From Aspidapion aeneum (Eukaryota > Arthropoda > Insecta > Coleoptera > Brentidae), in the NCBI GenBank assembly GCA_963576565.1, contig OY755039.1, forward strand, positions 27,480,602-27,544,601: a stretch of 64,000 nt of DNA, in the 5' to 3' direction. Shown here piece by piece: positions 32,346-43,621 of this stretch. Position numbers and translations under genes: made by a program. How positions within the stretch are numbered: position 1 is the first letter of the stretch; each line of letters starts with the position of its first letter. The notes beneath the pieces were generated by a model, which saw only the letters and a program-made list of their open reading frames with translations, had not been told where the DNA came from and did not search any database.

Positions 32346-32589
32346 TACGTCCGATATTTTGTTTTTCGTTATTTTTGTTTTCAAAATTTAGGCTTTCATA
32401 TTTTGTTTTTTTGATAAGATTGCATTCGATATTTTCTCAACTCGATATCTGAGTTAATCATCATTTTGTTTTACAATATTTTGTATTAGATATTAAATTT
32501 GTTGATATTTGTTCCGGAACCGTCTCTAGATAACATCTGGGGGCACGGCAATGCCCCGCCAAGTTTGCGCGGAAACTGCTGTACCATCT
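32346..32589. other. unassigned stretch
   Basis: Short repeated TTTTGTTTTT.GAT phrases, with weak continuation of the 7371-7400 similarity at 32550-32589 (CGCGCGAACTTG versus CGCGCAAACTTGG on the other strand). Confidence 0.25.
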
Positions 32590-33440
32590 TTTCTTGAAAC
32601 ATTTCAGGCCATATTTGACCTATCTTAAACTCTACTTGGGAATGAGCTACGAAACTCAAACACAGTCGTATAGAGTTAACAATCCTCCAAGTTTCATGGA
32701 CTTCCATAAAGTAGTAAAGTAGTTATGAAATTTCAAAAAACGTCGAAATTGCCAGTCTCACTCAAACATGTATAGATCATCAAAATTCTACTGTACTTCC
32801 AGACATACTGCAAAGCTGAAATTTGGCACACTGATAGAAATTTTAACCAAACCTTGGAAAAAATCAAAAAACCCCGAAATTCTAATTCACTCCCCTCACC
32901 CATACATGTAATGTTATGTAAAATTAACATTGCCCACTTCCAGAGGCGCTAGAGAACTGAGCTTTGCCAGACTGATACGAAATATGATAAAACTATAGGA
33001 AAAAATTTAAAAACCACAAAATTTTAATTTGTTTCCCTCCCTTATAAATGTAAACTTATGTAAAACTAACGTTGCCCACTTCCAGAAACGCTAGAGAGCT
33101 GAGCTTTGGAAGGCCGATAGGAACTATGATAACACTATAAAAGAAAATTAACAAACCCTAAATTTTAATTAACTTCCCTCCCCTATAAATGTAAAAATAT
33201 TTAAAAGTTTACTTTCTCCACTTCCAGAAACGCTAGGGTGCTAGGCTTTGGTAGACTGATAGGAACTATGATAAAACTATAGGAAAAAATTTAAAAACAC
33301 CAACATTTTAATTTACTTTCCTCCCCCATAAATGTAAAAGTTATGTAAAATTAACATTGCCTACTTCCAGGAACACTAGAGAGCTGAACTTTAGAAGGCT
33401 GATAGGAAATATGATAAAACCATAGGAAAATATTTTAAAA
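32590..33440 (-). repeat. inverted copy of the 140-bp tandem array and its tail
   Basis: 32590-32800 is the reverse complement relative of 7161-7370. 32790-33440 holds about five units with the CAGAAACGCTAGAGAGCTGAGC block near 32801, 32941, 33082, 33225 and 33368. Relative to the hairpin element that follows at 33537, the order mirrors 5996-7370, so both loci hold the same composite structure in opposite orientations. Confidence 0.8.
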
Positions 33441-33536
33441 AAAACCTCAGGCATTGCAAAAGGTTTGAACAATATTCCGCATATTTTACTACTTTAAAAC
33501 TTAAATATTATCCAAATCCCTTAAAAAAGGAGTGAA

Positions 33537-33909
33537 ATCATAACAAAAACATTTCATGTAAAAAAAAGCCCAGTACGCGAAAGTGGTATTCCGTAAAAAG
33601 AATTGAGATAAAAGTAAAGCCAAGTTCTCCAATACAAATTTCAAAATGAAAGGTTCTTACTAGTTTGGAAATGTTTTTCTAAACTTTGCTATTACGGCTG
33701 CAAATGACTCTTAAGCACAGTGCTAAATTGAACATAAAGAATGTTGGCTGGAATAGCAAAGTTTAAAAAAAACATTTCCAAACTAGTCAGAACCTTTCGT
33801 TTTGAAATTTGTATTGGAGAACTTGGCTTTACTTTTATCTCAATTCTTTTTACGGAATACCATTTTCGCGTACTTGACTTTTTTTACATGAAATGTTTTT
33901 GTTATGATA
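33537..33909. mobile_element. 373-bp near-perfect hairpin (foldback MITE)
   Basis: The left arm from 33537 (ATCATAACAAAAACATTTCA, TGTAAAAAAAAG, CAGTACGCGAAA, ATTCCGTAAAAAGAATTGAG, GCCAAGTTCTCCAATACAAA) is mirrored almost base for base to 33909 (ending TGAAATGTTTTTGTTATGAT). The two arms are about 180 bases each with a short centre around 33715-33745. There is no coding function; the 62-codon frame is a shadow of the palindrome. Confidence 0.9.
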
Positions 33910-35160
33910 TTTCTTTTTATTTAGTTTAAGCCCTCCCGTCTGATCGCATCGTCATGGAGTAAACAATAGAAAAACCAATTAAAGATATGTCAATACGAAA
34001 AAGTTGCTCATAACAACATCCCTCTTACAACGACAGCTTTTCTCCAAAAATAATAAGAAATATTTTCTCTAAATACAGATGTTTTCTGCTTCCAAGGTTC
34101 GTGTTATTTTTTACTTCAATGCACTTGAGATATAGGTATGTGTAAATAAAAATATGTTTATGATTGTTTTTAAAAGACATACCTTACGACGTGTAAAATA
34201 TATTGAATATATAAATTTTAATACTAGAGTAAATTTTTTAAAAGGAAAAGCTGCAAAAAAGGTATTATATTCGACGAAAATTTATATACACCAAAAATGT
34301 CTAATTTGGGTGTATAGTAGACTAGCGACAGTGTAAACACAAAAAAAATCGGCAAGTTCATACCATGGAGACTGTTCACACTACGGAAGGTCTATTCTAA
34401 AACCGAAATATTATTGGTAAGATATAAATATATCCATACCTATCAACTTTAAAATGTAACTATTCGTATAATTTAGAGCAAATCTATTAGTTTCTGCTGA
34501 AATTGACAAGTTAAAGTATGGACAAAAATTTACATATCATTAGGTAAAATACGATGTTATTTTAGTCCGAACTTACCTAGCTGACCAATGAGTGGCTACT
34601 GCTCGGTCTCAATATTTCTTAGGCTCTAACACCTATGTTGTTTGTTTCTGACTAAAATGTACTTTAAGTGATTCCAAAACATACTTTACTGCAACTTTTT
34701 TAGGTGTCTTCATTTCCTTCACTGGCCTTCCAAACTTACCTCTGGGAGCAAGAATTAAAAACTTTTAGGTTTTTACCATTTTACAAAGCAAAACATAAAA
34801 TGATCCTAGTATTTATCACAAAAAACGAATTAAACTAAGTAATTCTCGGTAACTTCCCTAAATCTTATTTTCATTCTAACATTTTGATCATTTTTAGATT
34901 AATTGTGAATTAGGCAAAATGATCTGGCTACTTTCATGGTGTATAATATGTGGAAAATCACAAATATAGCAAATATATTTTTTTATACCCAATAACCCTA
35001 TATGTGTTACCTAAACAGTTTTTCGCTTCCCCTGTAAAGTTGCATTTTTTCAGATACGGGATATTGCAGTTAGCCCATCGATACATTGATCCTCACTGAG
35101 CACACTACTGGTAGGTTCACACAAGCGTGTGTCCACACCAGCGCGTGTCTACTGTATTTT
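33910..35160. other. unassigned stretch
   Basis: No gene or repeat recognised. 35110-35150 holds CACAAGCGTGTGTCCACACC followed by AGCGCGTGTC, a short duplicated phrase just before family R. Confidence 0.25.
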
Positions 35161-35164
35161 GACC

Positions 35165-35525
35165 TACTCTAGCAATATCGTTCTGATGTCTGTCTGTGTG
35201 TGTGTGTGTATATTATTTTTGTCCGTAACACGATAGCTCCCAAACTGTTAAACCGAGTTTCATAAAATTTTTAGGTAAAATAGTGTTTGACACTCTAACG
35301 AGCTGATTACATTTTGGTCAAAATAACCGAGCATCGTATCAATATGCGGTTTTCGGAATATAGTACATTTTGCTCAATAATTTGTGTTATAACCAAAAAC
35401 TTCGCAAGAGCTTTAGTTTCTCAGATATTTACAAAAACTGGCTTCACTTGAAGTGTGCTAATAGACTAGCTAGGAAGGTCTCAAATCCGTCATAAGTCCA
35501 TTTATTTTATATTTGAGATAGTAGT
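35165..35525 (+). repeat. family R (microsatellite-bearing repeat), copy
   Basis: Contains TGTATTTTGACCTA, AGCAATATCGT, GATGTCTGTCTGTGTGTG, AACACGATAGCT(C/T)C, AAAATTTTTAGGTAAAATAG, TTTCGGAATATAGTA, TATAACCAAAAACTTCG and the AAGTGTGCTAATAGACTAGC end. The layout (short TCTG/TG tract, then an ACCGA-TTTTATAAAATTTTTA core) resembles HINE or other non-autonomous Helitrons, but the sequence differs from the HINEs here. Confidence 0.6.
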
Positions 35526-35559
35526 ACCACTAGTACCTATGAGAGCTCAATTTTCATTC

Positions 35560-35705
35560 AAGGATCCCCGATTTTCCGGCTTTGGAATCCAAGATGGCAG
35601 CTGCCAAAATTAAGAAAAAAAAATAGGTTCCCTGTTTAAGGAGAAATAAAATTTATTTTGATGGATTCGCTTTAAGCGGTACCTACTCAATTTAAAACTG
35701 AAAAC
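35560..35705. repeat. single arm of the 7700-9985 long-TIR element
   Basis: GATCCCCGATTTTCCGGCTT, then AATCCAAGATGGCAGCTGCC, TTCCCTGTTTAAGG and TACCTACTCAATTTAAAACTG match the left arm of that element at 8590-8725. No second arm lies nearby. Confidence 0.7.
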
Positions 35706-36560
35706 TAAATTTTCATCTTTCACTTTAAAACATAATGCTTTTTCCCAAATTATCAGAATCTGATGTCAAAAATGATATATGTCCCTGATTTCACTATAAT
35801 TTTTAGTCCTTTGGTTGTACTGACGAGGACACCCAAATTTCACAAAATCGAGTATTACCATCTTTTTATCTTTCACATTTTTAAATTAATCTCTTGACAC
35901 AGAAAAATTGATGACTTTTGAGAAAATATTTTGGGAAGTACTGGGTGTTTTTGTTGTTATTGTTTTTTCATGGTTTAAAAATTTGGTTCGTTGAAACAGC
36001 GGCGTTGCCAGATTGGGTCACAAGGTGGCCGCATCTTAACAGAGGAGGGAAGATTTTTGCTCGGCAGCAATCCATAGTTAAGAAAGAAAATTTTAAAAGT
36101 CGGTGCGATGGGCCCTTAAAAGACAGAACTGTTACAAACTCAACCAAAGATTTTTCAACTCTACTATAAACAGCAATATCATCCACAATAACCAATAAAT
36201 CCATCTCTTTTCTCAATGCATATTCTTTTTCCTTTATTCCTTTCTTATTTTGAGTGTCGGTTTTGTATTTATATCCATTTAATGGAAACGTCGCCTTTGG
36301 AAAAATAAGTGGATGCAACTAAATCTTTTTGCCGGGATTCGGATTTCCTTCGAAAACGAAAATTGGCCATAAACACCGTACAAATACCCTCATCAATCCT
36401 AGACTAGTTTTCGATAAGAAAAAAAAACATGCATATGATATAGAGATAAAAATAAAAAATACTTCCTATTTAATTCTGAAGAAAACTGGATTTGTGGCAT
36501 CAAATCTAAGATTCAATAAGTTTTAAGTAAAAATAACGGGGTCACAGAAATTAGATTGTT
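35706..36560. other. unassigned stretch with an open frame of unknown status
   Basis: A minus-strand frame at 36318-35968 has 116 codons including the segment EMDLLVIVDDIAVYSRVEKS. I recognise no domain, and the lower half overlaps AT-rich non-coding-looking DNA. It could be a degraded element protein. Confidence 0.2.
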
Positions 36561-36564
36561 TCGG

Positions 36565-36715
36565 TTTGTTCGAAAGCGTTCTATTCAAATGGAAATTTGT
36601 CCAAAAATATTTTGTTCGCACGGAAATTTTAAAAACATTTTTTCGGACAAAAATTTGTTTGAAAACATGTTCAAATGGAAACTTATTTAAAAACATTTTG
36701 TTCGAGTGAATAACT
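36565..36715. repeat. short degenerate tandem repeat
   Basis: Three to four units of about 38-45 bases built on CAAATGGAAA(T/C)TT and AAAAACATTTTGTTCG. Confidence 0.6.
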
Positions 36716-36984
36716 GTGTTTCTAAATATTTTGACAGTTTTTGCGTTTAAAAGCAGAATAGTTAGTAATTAAACAATCTTAAAGATTACAACAAAAAAAG
36801 TACTGTTAAAATAGAGCCCTCGAAATTTGATGAGACCCAAAAATAAGCCTTGAAATCCTTTCAAAGAAAGTATTAAGCTTGTTCTCCCTCCGCAATTATT
36901 CGGTAAATTGTATTTTTCTCTAAGGTCTTGTTACAAGATTCACAATTTATATCCAGATACAATCATCATCACATTTACTAGGTG
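36716..36984. other. unassigned stretch
   Basis: Nothing recognised. Confidence 0.2.
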
Positions 36985-38440
36985 GAAAAACCCTGAAATT
37001 TGGAAAAAAATAGGTACAAGCTCCGCCAAAATCGCCCCAAAGGTCCTAAAAATCAGTATTTTGCGGTTTTCTCGAAAACTAATAACTTTTTTTAAAAAGA
37101 TGAAAAAATACGCAAAATCATTCGGTCTATAATGTAAAATTAAGAAAAAAGCTATTTTAAAAAAATGTTTTTTTTTACTTTAATTTTTTTCCTACCCGGT
37201 AGTTAACTTGTTTTAAAATTTTAATACTTTATAACATTAAGCTTGATCCCCACTTGTAGAAAACACCATGTACTTAAATTTAGTTTTTGTTTCTTAAAAG
37301 TTAAACAACTTTAAGTAAGGCTTGGGCCAATGTTCAATAATATCCGGACCGCCAATGATACATGAAAAAAATATTTTTATACAATTAAGCACCGTATGGG
37401 AAAAAAGCATACATAAAAAAGTTCTGGGTAGAAACAGCTTTAGAATATGCGCAAATGTGCACACTTTTTTTATATTTGAAATTCCAGCCAAACTGCTATT
37501 CATTGCAAAAATAGTGTTTCACTAAACTTTAATGGGACAAAGGGTTTAAACAAAATAAATGTAACCTAAGGGTGGTTTTTTAAGGGTCTAAAATTATAAA
37601 CATGAGTACATAAAGTTTTATATAAAAATATAAAAGATCTAGTTTCTAAGATATCTAAAAAATAATTTATCCATCTACATACAGCCTAGTTTTTGACAGC
37701 CTTGGCTAAAAATCTTTACATAAAAAACTAAAAATTGCATATTAAGACGAGTATTTGTTAAAACGTTATTTAAGTACCTCAGATTATAATTTTTAACCCT
37801 TAATAAACCACGCCTCATGTTCAATTTATTTTGTCTAAACCCTTTGTCACATTTTTTCACAACCTATTTTTTCTAAAATTGTATAAAAATTACTTTGAAA
37901 TCTGTTAAGCTGGAATTTCAAATAAAATAAAAGTATTTTTATAGGCGTATTTTAACACTGTTTTTAAGCAGATGGTAAATATTTTTAATATTAGTAGGCC
38001 TTTTTGTGTCGTACAGTTCCTAATTGTATAATAATAAAATTTTTAAAATCCCAATGGTGGTCCGTAGTAATTCCTTCCTAACCTTTACTTAAAGGTGTTT
38101 AACTTTAAAAAAACAAAAACTAAATTTTGGTAAATGGTGTTTGATACAAGTGGGGATCAAGCCTAATATTATAAAGTATTATCATTTTAAAACAAGTTAC
38201 CTACAGAGTGGGAAAAAATTAATTATAAAAAAATAAGTTTTTTTAAATATATTTTTTTAAATGTTAGGTTAGGATTTTTTCTTTATTTTATAGTTTAGAC
38301 CGAATGATTTTGCGTGTCTTTTCACTCTTCACTTTTTTATTTAAAGTTATTAGTTTTCGAGACAATCATAAAAAACTGATTTTTAGAACATTTGGGACCT
38401 TATAACTAGCAAAGCTCATTGAGGGTTTTGGCGGAGAATA
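36985..38440. mobile_element. large imperfect palindrome (foldback), about 1.45 kb
   Basis: The left arm begins with CTCCGCCAAAATCG and runs through TCTCGAAAACTAATAACTTT, ACGCAAAATCATTCGGTCTA, AAGCTTGATCCCCACTTGTA and GCACACTTTTTTTATATTTG to about 37690. The right arm repeats these blocks in reverse complement, ending with TTAGTTTTCGAGAC and CTCATTGAGGGTTTTGGCGG near 38440. Each arm is roughly 650-700 bases with indels. A one-armed relative lies at 5090-5995. No coding sequence was found. Confidence 0.75.
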
Positions 38441-39589
38441 TAATATGGGGATGTATCCCGGATGCTAAGAAATAATTATTCCAAATATGACTGGGCTAAT
38501 AAATGTGATATTAAATGTGTTGCTCTTTTATCCCAGTACTTATTTTCTCGACCGAGGGTATTGAAGAACCCGACTTTTAAAATGTATATCTCGGAATTCA
38601 GTTATTCAATTCCTAGAATGTCAATTCCTAGAGTGTGTAAAAAAGTCTCGATATTTAATTTCCTCACATCTTATAGGAAGAACTTTTACGAACTTATGTT
38701 GCTACATACAATGTAACGTAGTTAAAAAGCCAATATTAAATTTCGTTTCTCATTAAGGTCCACCTACAGGCCACCTCTTTTAGCGAGAAAATGCAAATTC
38801 AGCACAACTATATATGGCTAGCTATTGCTAGTTCCCAACAGACCCGTTTTGTGGTTAGCTCTCAAACACGTCAGCCAAAAGCTCGCATAGAGCTACAACT
38901 TCAACTTCAGCTAATGCGAAATAATGCTACGGTTATTATTGAAGGCTTTCCGGAGCACATGGACAATTATAATTAAAACTTAGGGTCAGAGTAATTTCAG
39001 TGTATAGAACAGAGTTGAAGTTAACGGAATTTGGAAAACAGTATACCTGCGACATATTATTACTAGTAGCATTGTCAAAAATTCTTAAATATACTCGTAT
39101 CCATCTCGTATCCATTAGACGTGAAATGGTTCTTGCCTTCCAACTTTACTAATCAAGGTGACTAGATAATATAATTTTTTTTATAATTTGTCAAACTCAC
39201 TGTGTTTATTCTATTACAGTCTAGTCAAAAGACTAATTAGCAATTTTGTTTTAATTTAGTTTACTAGAAAAGGTTTAAAGTTAAGGTTCACTCAACAGTT
39301 GTCCGCGCTTTGTTCCGTCTGTAACTCACAATTGTGTTGTGTTTATAGCATTTTGTTTCATATAATTCATTTAGTTTAATAGCTTAAACGGCTTAACTCT
39401 TTTTAGTTTAGTTAGTTAGCATAGTATTGTTTAGAAGAAGTATTGCTTCCACATTCACATGTCGATGGAGTCTATCTTCATGGCTTTTTGCGTACTTTTT
39501 TATAGTCTCTCCTACAGTTTTGATTTTTAGGATTCAATGAAGGTCAATATTTCGAACGTATCAAGATGCATTCACAATGTTTTTTAATA
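38441..39589. other. unassigned stretch
   Basis: A plus-strand 61-codon frame at 38791-38976 (with IELQLQLQLMRNNATVIIEG) has slightly more coding-like composition than its surroundings. I cannot assign it. The rest is AT-rich. Confidence 0.25.
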
Positions 39590-40085
39590 CTTTATTTTAA
39601 AATCTTTGTAAGAGTAGAATGTTACTTATTTTAGTACAACCCATACAACCATAGTCTGGTTTCAGTATTTGTCTATAAAGCAGCAACTTATTATGAATCG
39701 TGAAATTGGACTTCCTTCCAATTAGTAACTTCATTTTTTCTATACCTTATCTCAAGTTCTTTTTTTTTTCTTAACATGTGCTTTCCAGCGCAATTTGGCA
39801 TCAAGTGTCATATCGAGATATTTTTCCTTATGTGATTTACATCTTTGTTTGTAAAATCAATGAATTGATTTGGTTTCAATTAATTTTATTCGCCACTTTG
39901 TGGTACAACTGTGAACCTAGGTGACTGCATCCTAAAATTTTTCTATAAATTCTTAAATTTATTATAATTTGTTTAAAGTTTAAATAAGCGCCTAGTCCGC
40001 TACCTTGAAGCACGCCTGCTTGAATTTCTCTTAGAATTAAGTATGAATTTCCCTGTTTAACTCTGAAATGTCTATCAGATATGTA

Positions 40086-40330
40086 CAGGGTGGTCCAATA
40101 AGGCTGACCACCGGATTTATCTCCGAAACTACTATCGCTACGACTTTGAGAACAAAATTGTTATCATAAAATCGTGTCTTGCGCGTTCACCTAAAATGTT
40201 TTTGTTTCTGTAGCTCCCCGCTAGGGGGCAGTAATCACATCTTCCAACTGGAAAAATTGCATTTTTGGATAAAACACCATGATTAACACACACAAATTAT
40301 ACCATATTCATATTCCCTGAACAATTTTGC

Positions 40331-40335
<5 letters not shown>
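40086..40335. mobile_element. insertion with ACAGGGTG end inside the RT relic
   Basis: The RT reading is interrupted just after the SYISDRHFRV block by ACAGGGTGGTCCAATAAGG, followed by 230 bases of unrelated sequence. ACAGGGTG(G/T)T(C/T)C is a common end-like phrase of insect dispersed repeats and recurs here near 42640, 59394 and 59782. The other boundary is unclear because a (TAA)n tract follows. Confidence 0.45.

Positions 40336-40378
<43 letters not shown>
40336..40378. repeat. (AAT)n microsatellite
   Basis: About thirteen uninterrupted units. Confidence 0.95.
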
Positions 40379-40379
<1 letters not shown>

Positions 40380-40562
40380 GTTTTAGTTCAAAACGAAGGC
40401 TTGTGCTACATCTAGAAAGACTGCAGTCCATAAGGACAGCTTGGCTTTACGGGTTACCTTTGACAAATGGGCATTCGAGGTAAGAGTTTTACCTAGGGTG
40501 ACCCCCAGGTTTTTTTCCTGTGATGCAAATGGAATTCCTTCACAGTATTATTTTTACCGTCC

Positions 40563-40770
40563 TAGCCCGCGCAGCAATGGCTAGATTAGGTATTAGATTC
40601 GATAACGTCGAAAATGTGTTTCTACCAAAAACTTCATAGAAGCTTTCGTTTCTGAGATATTTACAAAAAACTATTTTCAAGGCTAATATGTCATGAGTTC
40701 ACTTGAAGTGTGCTAATTAATAGGCTGGCTAGGAAGGTATTAGATTCGTCGTGGATCAATTTATTATAAT
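40563..40770 (+). repeat. family R, internally deleted copy
   Basis: Opens with TAGCCCGCGCAGCAATGGCT and closes with the AAGTGTGCTAAT..AGGCTGGCTAGGAAGG end. The whole microsatellite and core are missing between GTCGAAAATGTGTT and ACCAAAAACTTC. Confidence 0.7.
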
Positions 40771-42041
40771 TTGTTTATAAATACCTTGTAATATAGGCCA
40801 TCTTTTTTCGTCGTCGCAAAGACATTCTATTCACATAAAACTTAAAAATAAATAAAAAATAATAATAATATTTTTGTTTAAAAAAAGCAGCCATATTTAA
40901 ACCTCCAAACGTCCGATAAAAATGGAGTGAGTGTCCACTGTCAGCTATATTTTACATGATAATTATTTAGGCAAGTTAGCGATGATTAAACTGAGTTTAT
41001 AAAAAGGATTCTATAATATCTTGCGCTTTTTACAATATTTAAATATTGATACGTATTCAATACCGTAATGCATCTACAGAGACAGTTTTAAGTTTATTTA
41101 TGTATTATTTAGCTTTGAATATTTTTGTTTATAATTTTTTTATCGATCATGGATAATTTCTATAGTTTTTCGAACTCTAAACCACACCTCAGAGATGGTA
41201 CTCCAATTTGAGACTATTTTTAACGGGAATCCTATGACTGCACGGACTAGATTTTTAAAAAATGACATATTAATACAAAATTTTTATTTGACTTTTTCTT
41301 TATTTTTGAAGTAAATTTGAATTATTGTGATATAGACTAACTGAGACTTACTACCTTAATGCAGGTTAGCGTAAACCAAATATTTGCAGTTATTTGACAT
41401 GTAAGTATTCAAAAAATACACTTAAATCGGTAAAGGACAAGTCTATAGATTTAGTACTTAGTTTTAGATAAATTTTCTTTACCCTTCTTAAACTTTGACA
41501 GCCCTTTTTATTATTAAATTAGAAACTAAAATTTGTTAAATCCTCTTTCTGTTTACATTTAATCCCATTTTCGGGCTACATATGCTTTGGAGACGCTAAA
41601 GTTTAATGCCTCAACGCAGTAGTCATTAGTTCAGATTTACCTCTGACCGGGTAATAATAACGCTTTACTACCCTTTGAGGACCGACGGACCCGGTGAATT
41701 TGCCTTAGAACTTGATGTATAGGGAGTTTTGTTATAAACCTACAAAATTCATGACCTTGTTTCTTTTCCTGTATTAGATATGTAAAGTAAAGCTTCAAGT
41801 GTAGTACAATTAAATCTGTATAGAGTTCTTTCACTAGTCACTTTCAACTTGTGTAAACAGCAGTGCTAGATGAAAATTGCTGATTTTGTTTGCCTGGCTT
41901 GGTATTTGCCGACTTGCTATATTTAGTTGTGTGCGTAAACAATAAAATTAAACATTTGCCTCAAGTCGGAAATATTTGCAAAATCGACGGATTTTTTAAC
42001 CTTAAAATGGATTCCTGGCATATAGCGCTGAACCTTGATTT
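40771..42041. other. unassigned stretch
   Basis: No recognised gene or repeat. Confidence 0.25.
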
Positions 42042-42044
42042 TTA

Positions 42045-42335
42045 CAAACGTGAAATTTAGTACCCGTGAATTTAAAAGTCAAACAAGGTCTCGTGGCCAA
42101 TCAGGTAAAAAGGGTAAAAACGCTAATCAGCTTAAGCAGTGTTCTGAGCATTCCTATAAGGACGAAACAGTTAACTGTCAACACATTAGGTGTCCATTAG
42201 ATCTTGGACCACCGTGAGGTTAAGCTTTCAAGGTACCCACGGAAAAATATGAAAGAAACAAAAATTTCTTTTTACCCGATTAGCCACGAAAACTTGTTTG
42301 ATTTTTAAATTCACGGGTAGTAAATTTCACGTTTG
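42045..42335. mobile_element. PIF/Harbinger-like MITE (TTA duplication)
   Basis: Terminal inverted repeats of about 70 bases: CAAACGTGAAATTTAGTACC and onward at the left are mirrored by GGGTAGTAAATTTCACGTTTG at the right, and ACAAGGTCTCGTGGCCAATC pairs with the GATTAGCCACGAAAACTTGT block. TTA flanks both ends (42042-42044 and 42336-42338), the duplication expected of PIF/Harbinger elements. The interior is part of family X, which suggests that family X copies at 15.6, 19.0 and 48.6 kb belong to the same transposon family. Confidence 0.65.
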
Positions 42336-42359
42336 TTAGTATTATTTGGCTTAAAAATT

Positions 42360-42555
42360 CCGCTGATTGACGCTCGCGTCTGATGGCGGGTAAAAACGCT
42401 AATCACCGTTGTTCTGGCCTGAAAGAGAGAAGAGCTGTCGTAGGTCACGGATGGTTTCTTTTTCTTTGCAATCGATCGAAAAATATGAGAGAAAAAATAA
42501 CTTCTTTTTACCCGATTAGCCACGAAGCTTGCCGATTCTTGATTTCTACCCTTTA
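42360..42555. repeat. second family X fragment
   Basis: GGCGGGTAAAAACGCTAATCA and, 120 bases on, AAAAATATGAGAGAAAAAATAA with TTTTTACCCGATTAGCCACG resemble the adjacent MITE at 42045-42335, giving two tandemly placed relatives. Confidence 0.5.
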
Positions 42556-42794
42556 CACAGGTTACCGACAGAATTTGAAACGTTATTGAACCGGACTGGC
42601 TATGAGAATAAAGGCCATAGCAATCAGCTTTGATATACAGGGTGTTCGACACATGAACCGTCAAAATTTTTTGGGAAATTGTTGGGGTCACTTGCTACCT
42701 TTTCAACCTTGGAACTTGGGACCTAAGAGTCACGGCTAAAGAGATGAGATGAATTTTTAATTTTTTTTTCTCAAATTATCCAAAATCCCACTTT

Positions 42795-43150
42795 TAAACC
42801 CTCGTAAGCTTTTTATTAATGGCTGAAAAAGCACTCTTATGCTTCTTCAACTAATTAATTGATTTGTTAAAATTGATGAATACCAAAGGGACATACGAGG
42901 TTTTTTATTGAAGAACATTAGTGATTTTGTGAAAGAAAATCAATTTCTAAATTAAAAATCAAAAAAAGTATCGACAATTGAGAACTTCATTTCCTTTTAA
43001 AAACTTCTTTAGTTGGTTACCTTTGTAATAGTATGCTACACATTGATAAAAAAAAAACATTTCTGCTTTAAAATACGGATATTCCGCCAGAAGGGCGAGA
43101 CTCGTTCGGAATTGGTAAGAAAAACAATTTGATGTTTATGATCGTTTACC
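42795..43150. repeat. left arm of a foldback that encloses an R2-like element
   Basis: The arm carries CTTCAACTAATTAAT, AGGGACATACGAGGTTTTTT, AACTTCATTTCCTTTTAAAA and ATACGGATATTCCG. All of these appear in reverse complement at 46735-47080. Confidence 0.75.
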
Positions 43151-43324
43151 TACTTAAACAAAAGTTAAACTTTTAACAATAATCTATTGTGTTCTTTTTT
43201 TTTTAATTTGATATTAAACATTTATTTTAACATTAAATAGGTATAAAACAAGAAATAAACAATAAAAATATAATAAAAGTTACTCTCTACTAACACACGC
43301 AAGCATACATCCCCAAGCACACAT

Positions 43325-43620
43325 TTAAAGATTGAAAATTTCGTCCAACTGCTGCATGTCGGGAAGGGTTCCTATGACTGAAGCTGCATTTCCCCTTTGA
43401 ATGGCAAGGCTTAACCTCTGAATCAAAAATGAGGTTGATCTAGGTTCGTGGGACTTACATTCGATTTTGGCACCAAGTTCTTTGACAAAATTTTTAGCTT
43501 TTTCCCCCCAAGGTCCAAAAGTCTCTACAGAAAAAGGAACAAAAATATAATTTTGAGATAATTCTGAATATTTGTTTATTTTAATTTGTTCCCTTATTTT
43601 TGCCGCTTCTCCCGCTTTTT
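43325..43620 (-). pseudogene. R2-like element, frameshifted C-terminus
   Basis: After the shift the minus strand reads KSGEAAKIREQIKINKYSEL, then QNYIFVPFSVETFGPWGEKA, RSTSFLIQRLSLAIQRGNAA and LPDMQQLDEIFNL before TAA (complement of 43325-43327). The YxFVPxxxETxGxWG and IQRGNAAS blocks are constant in this protein group, so the original frame ran through to here. Confidence 0.8.
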
Positions 43621-43621
43621 T

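Larger units (their letters stand above)
39590..40500 (-). pseudogene. Jockey-like reverse transcriptase relic, chimeric and interrupted
   Basis: Read on the minus strand: LGVTLGKTLTSNAHLSKV then TRKAKLSL (post-catalytic block) from 40495; then at once TAVFLDVAQAF (motif A) near 40430-40400; then an AT microsatellite and an insertion; then ISDRHFRVKQGNSYL and IQAGVLQGSGLGAYL (motif B) at 40088-39970; and finally LDMTLDAKLRWKAHVKK, another post-catalytic block, near 39840-39780, with a broken tail reading LLLYRQILKP near 39690. The first block belongs after motif C in an intact protein, so two copies were joined head to tail. Motif C is not visible and frameshifts are frequent. Confidence 0.75.

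Noticed and set aside
33741..33929. 62-codon open frame
   Set aside because: It is one arm of the 373-bp palindrome read as protein.
35968..36318. 116-codon minus-strand frame as a gene
   Set aside because: No recognised domain, uneven composition, and no splice or repeat context that supports it. Mentioned only as unknown.
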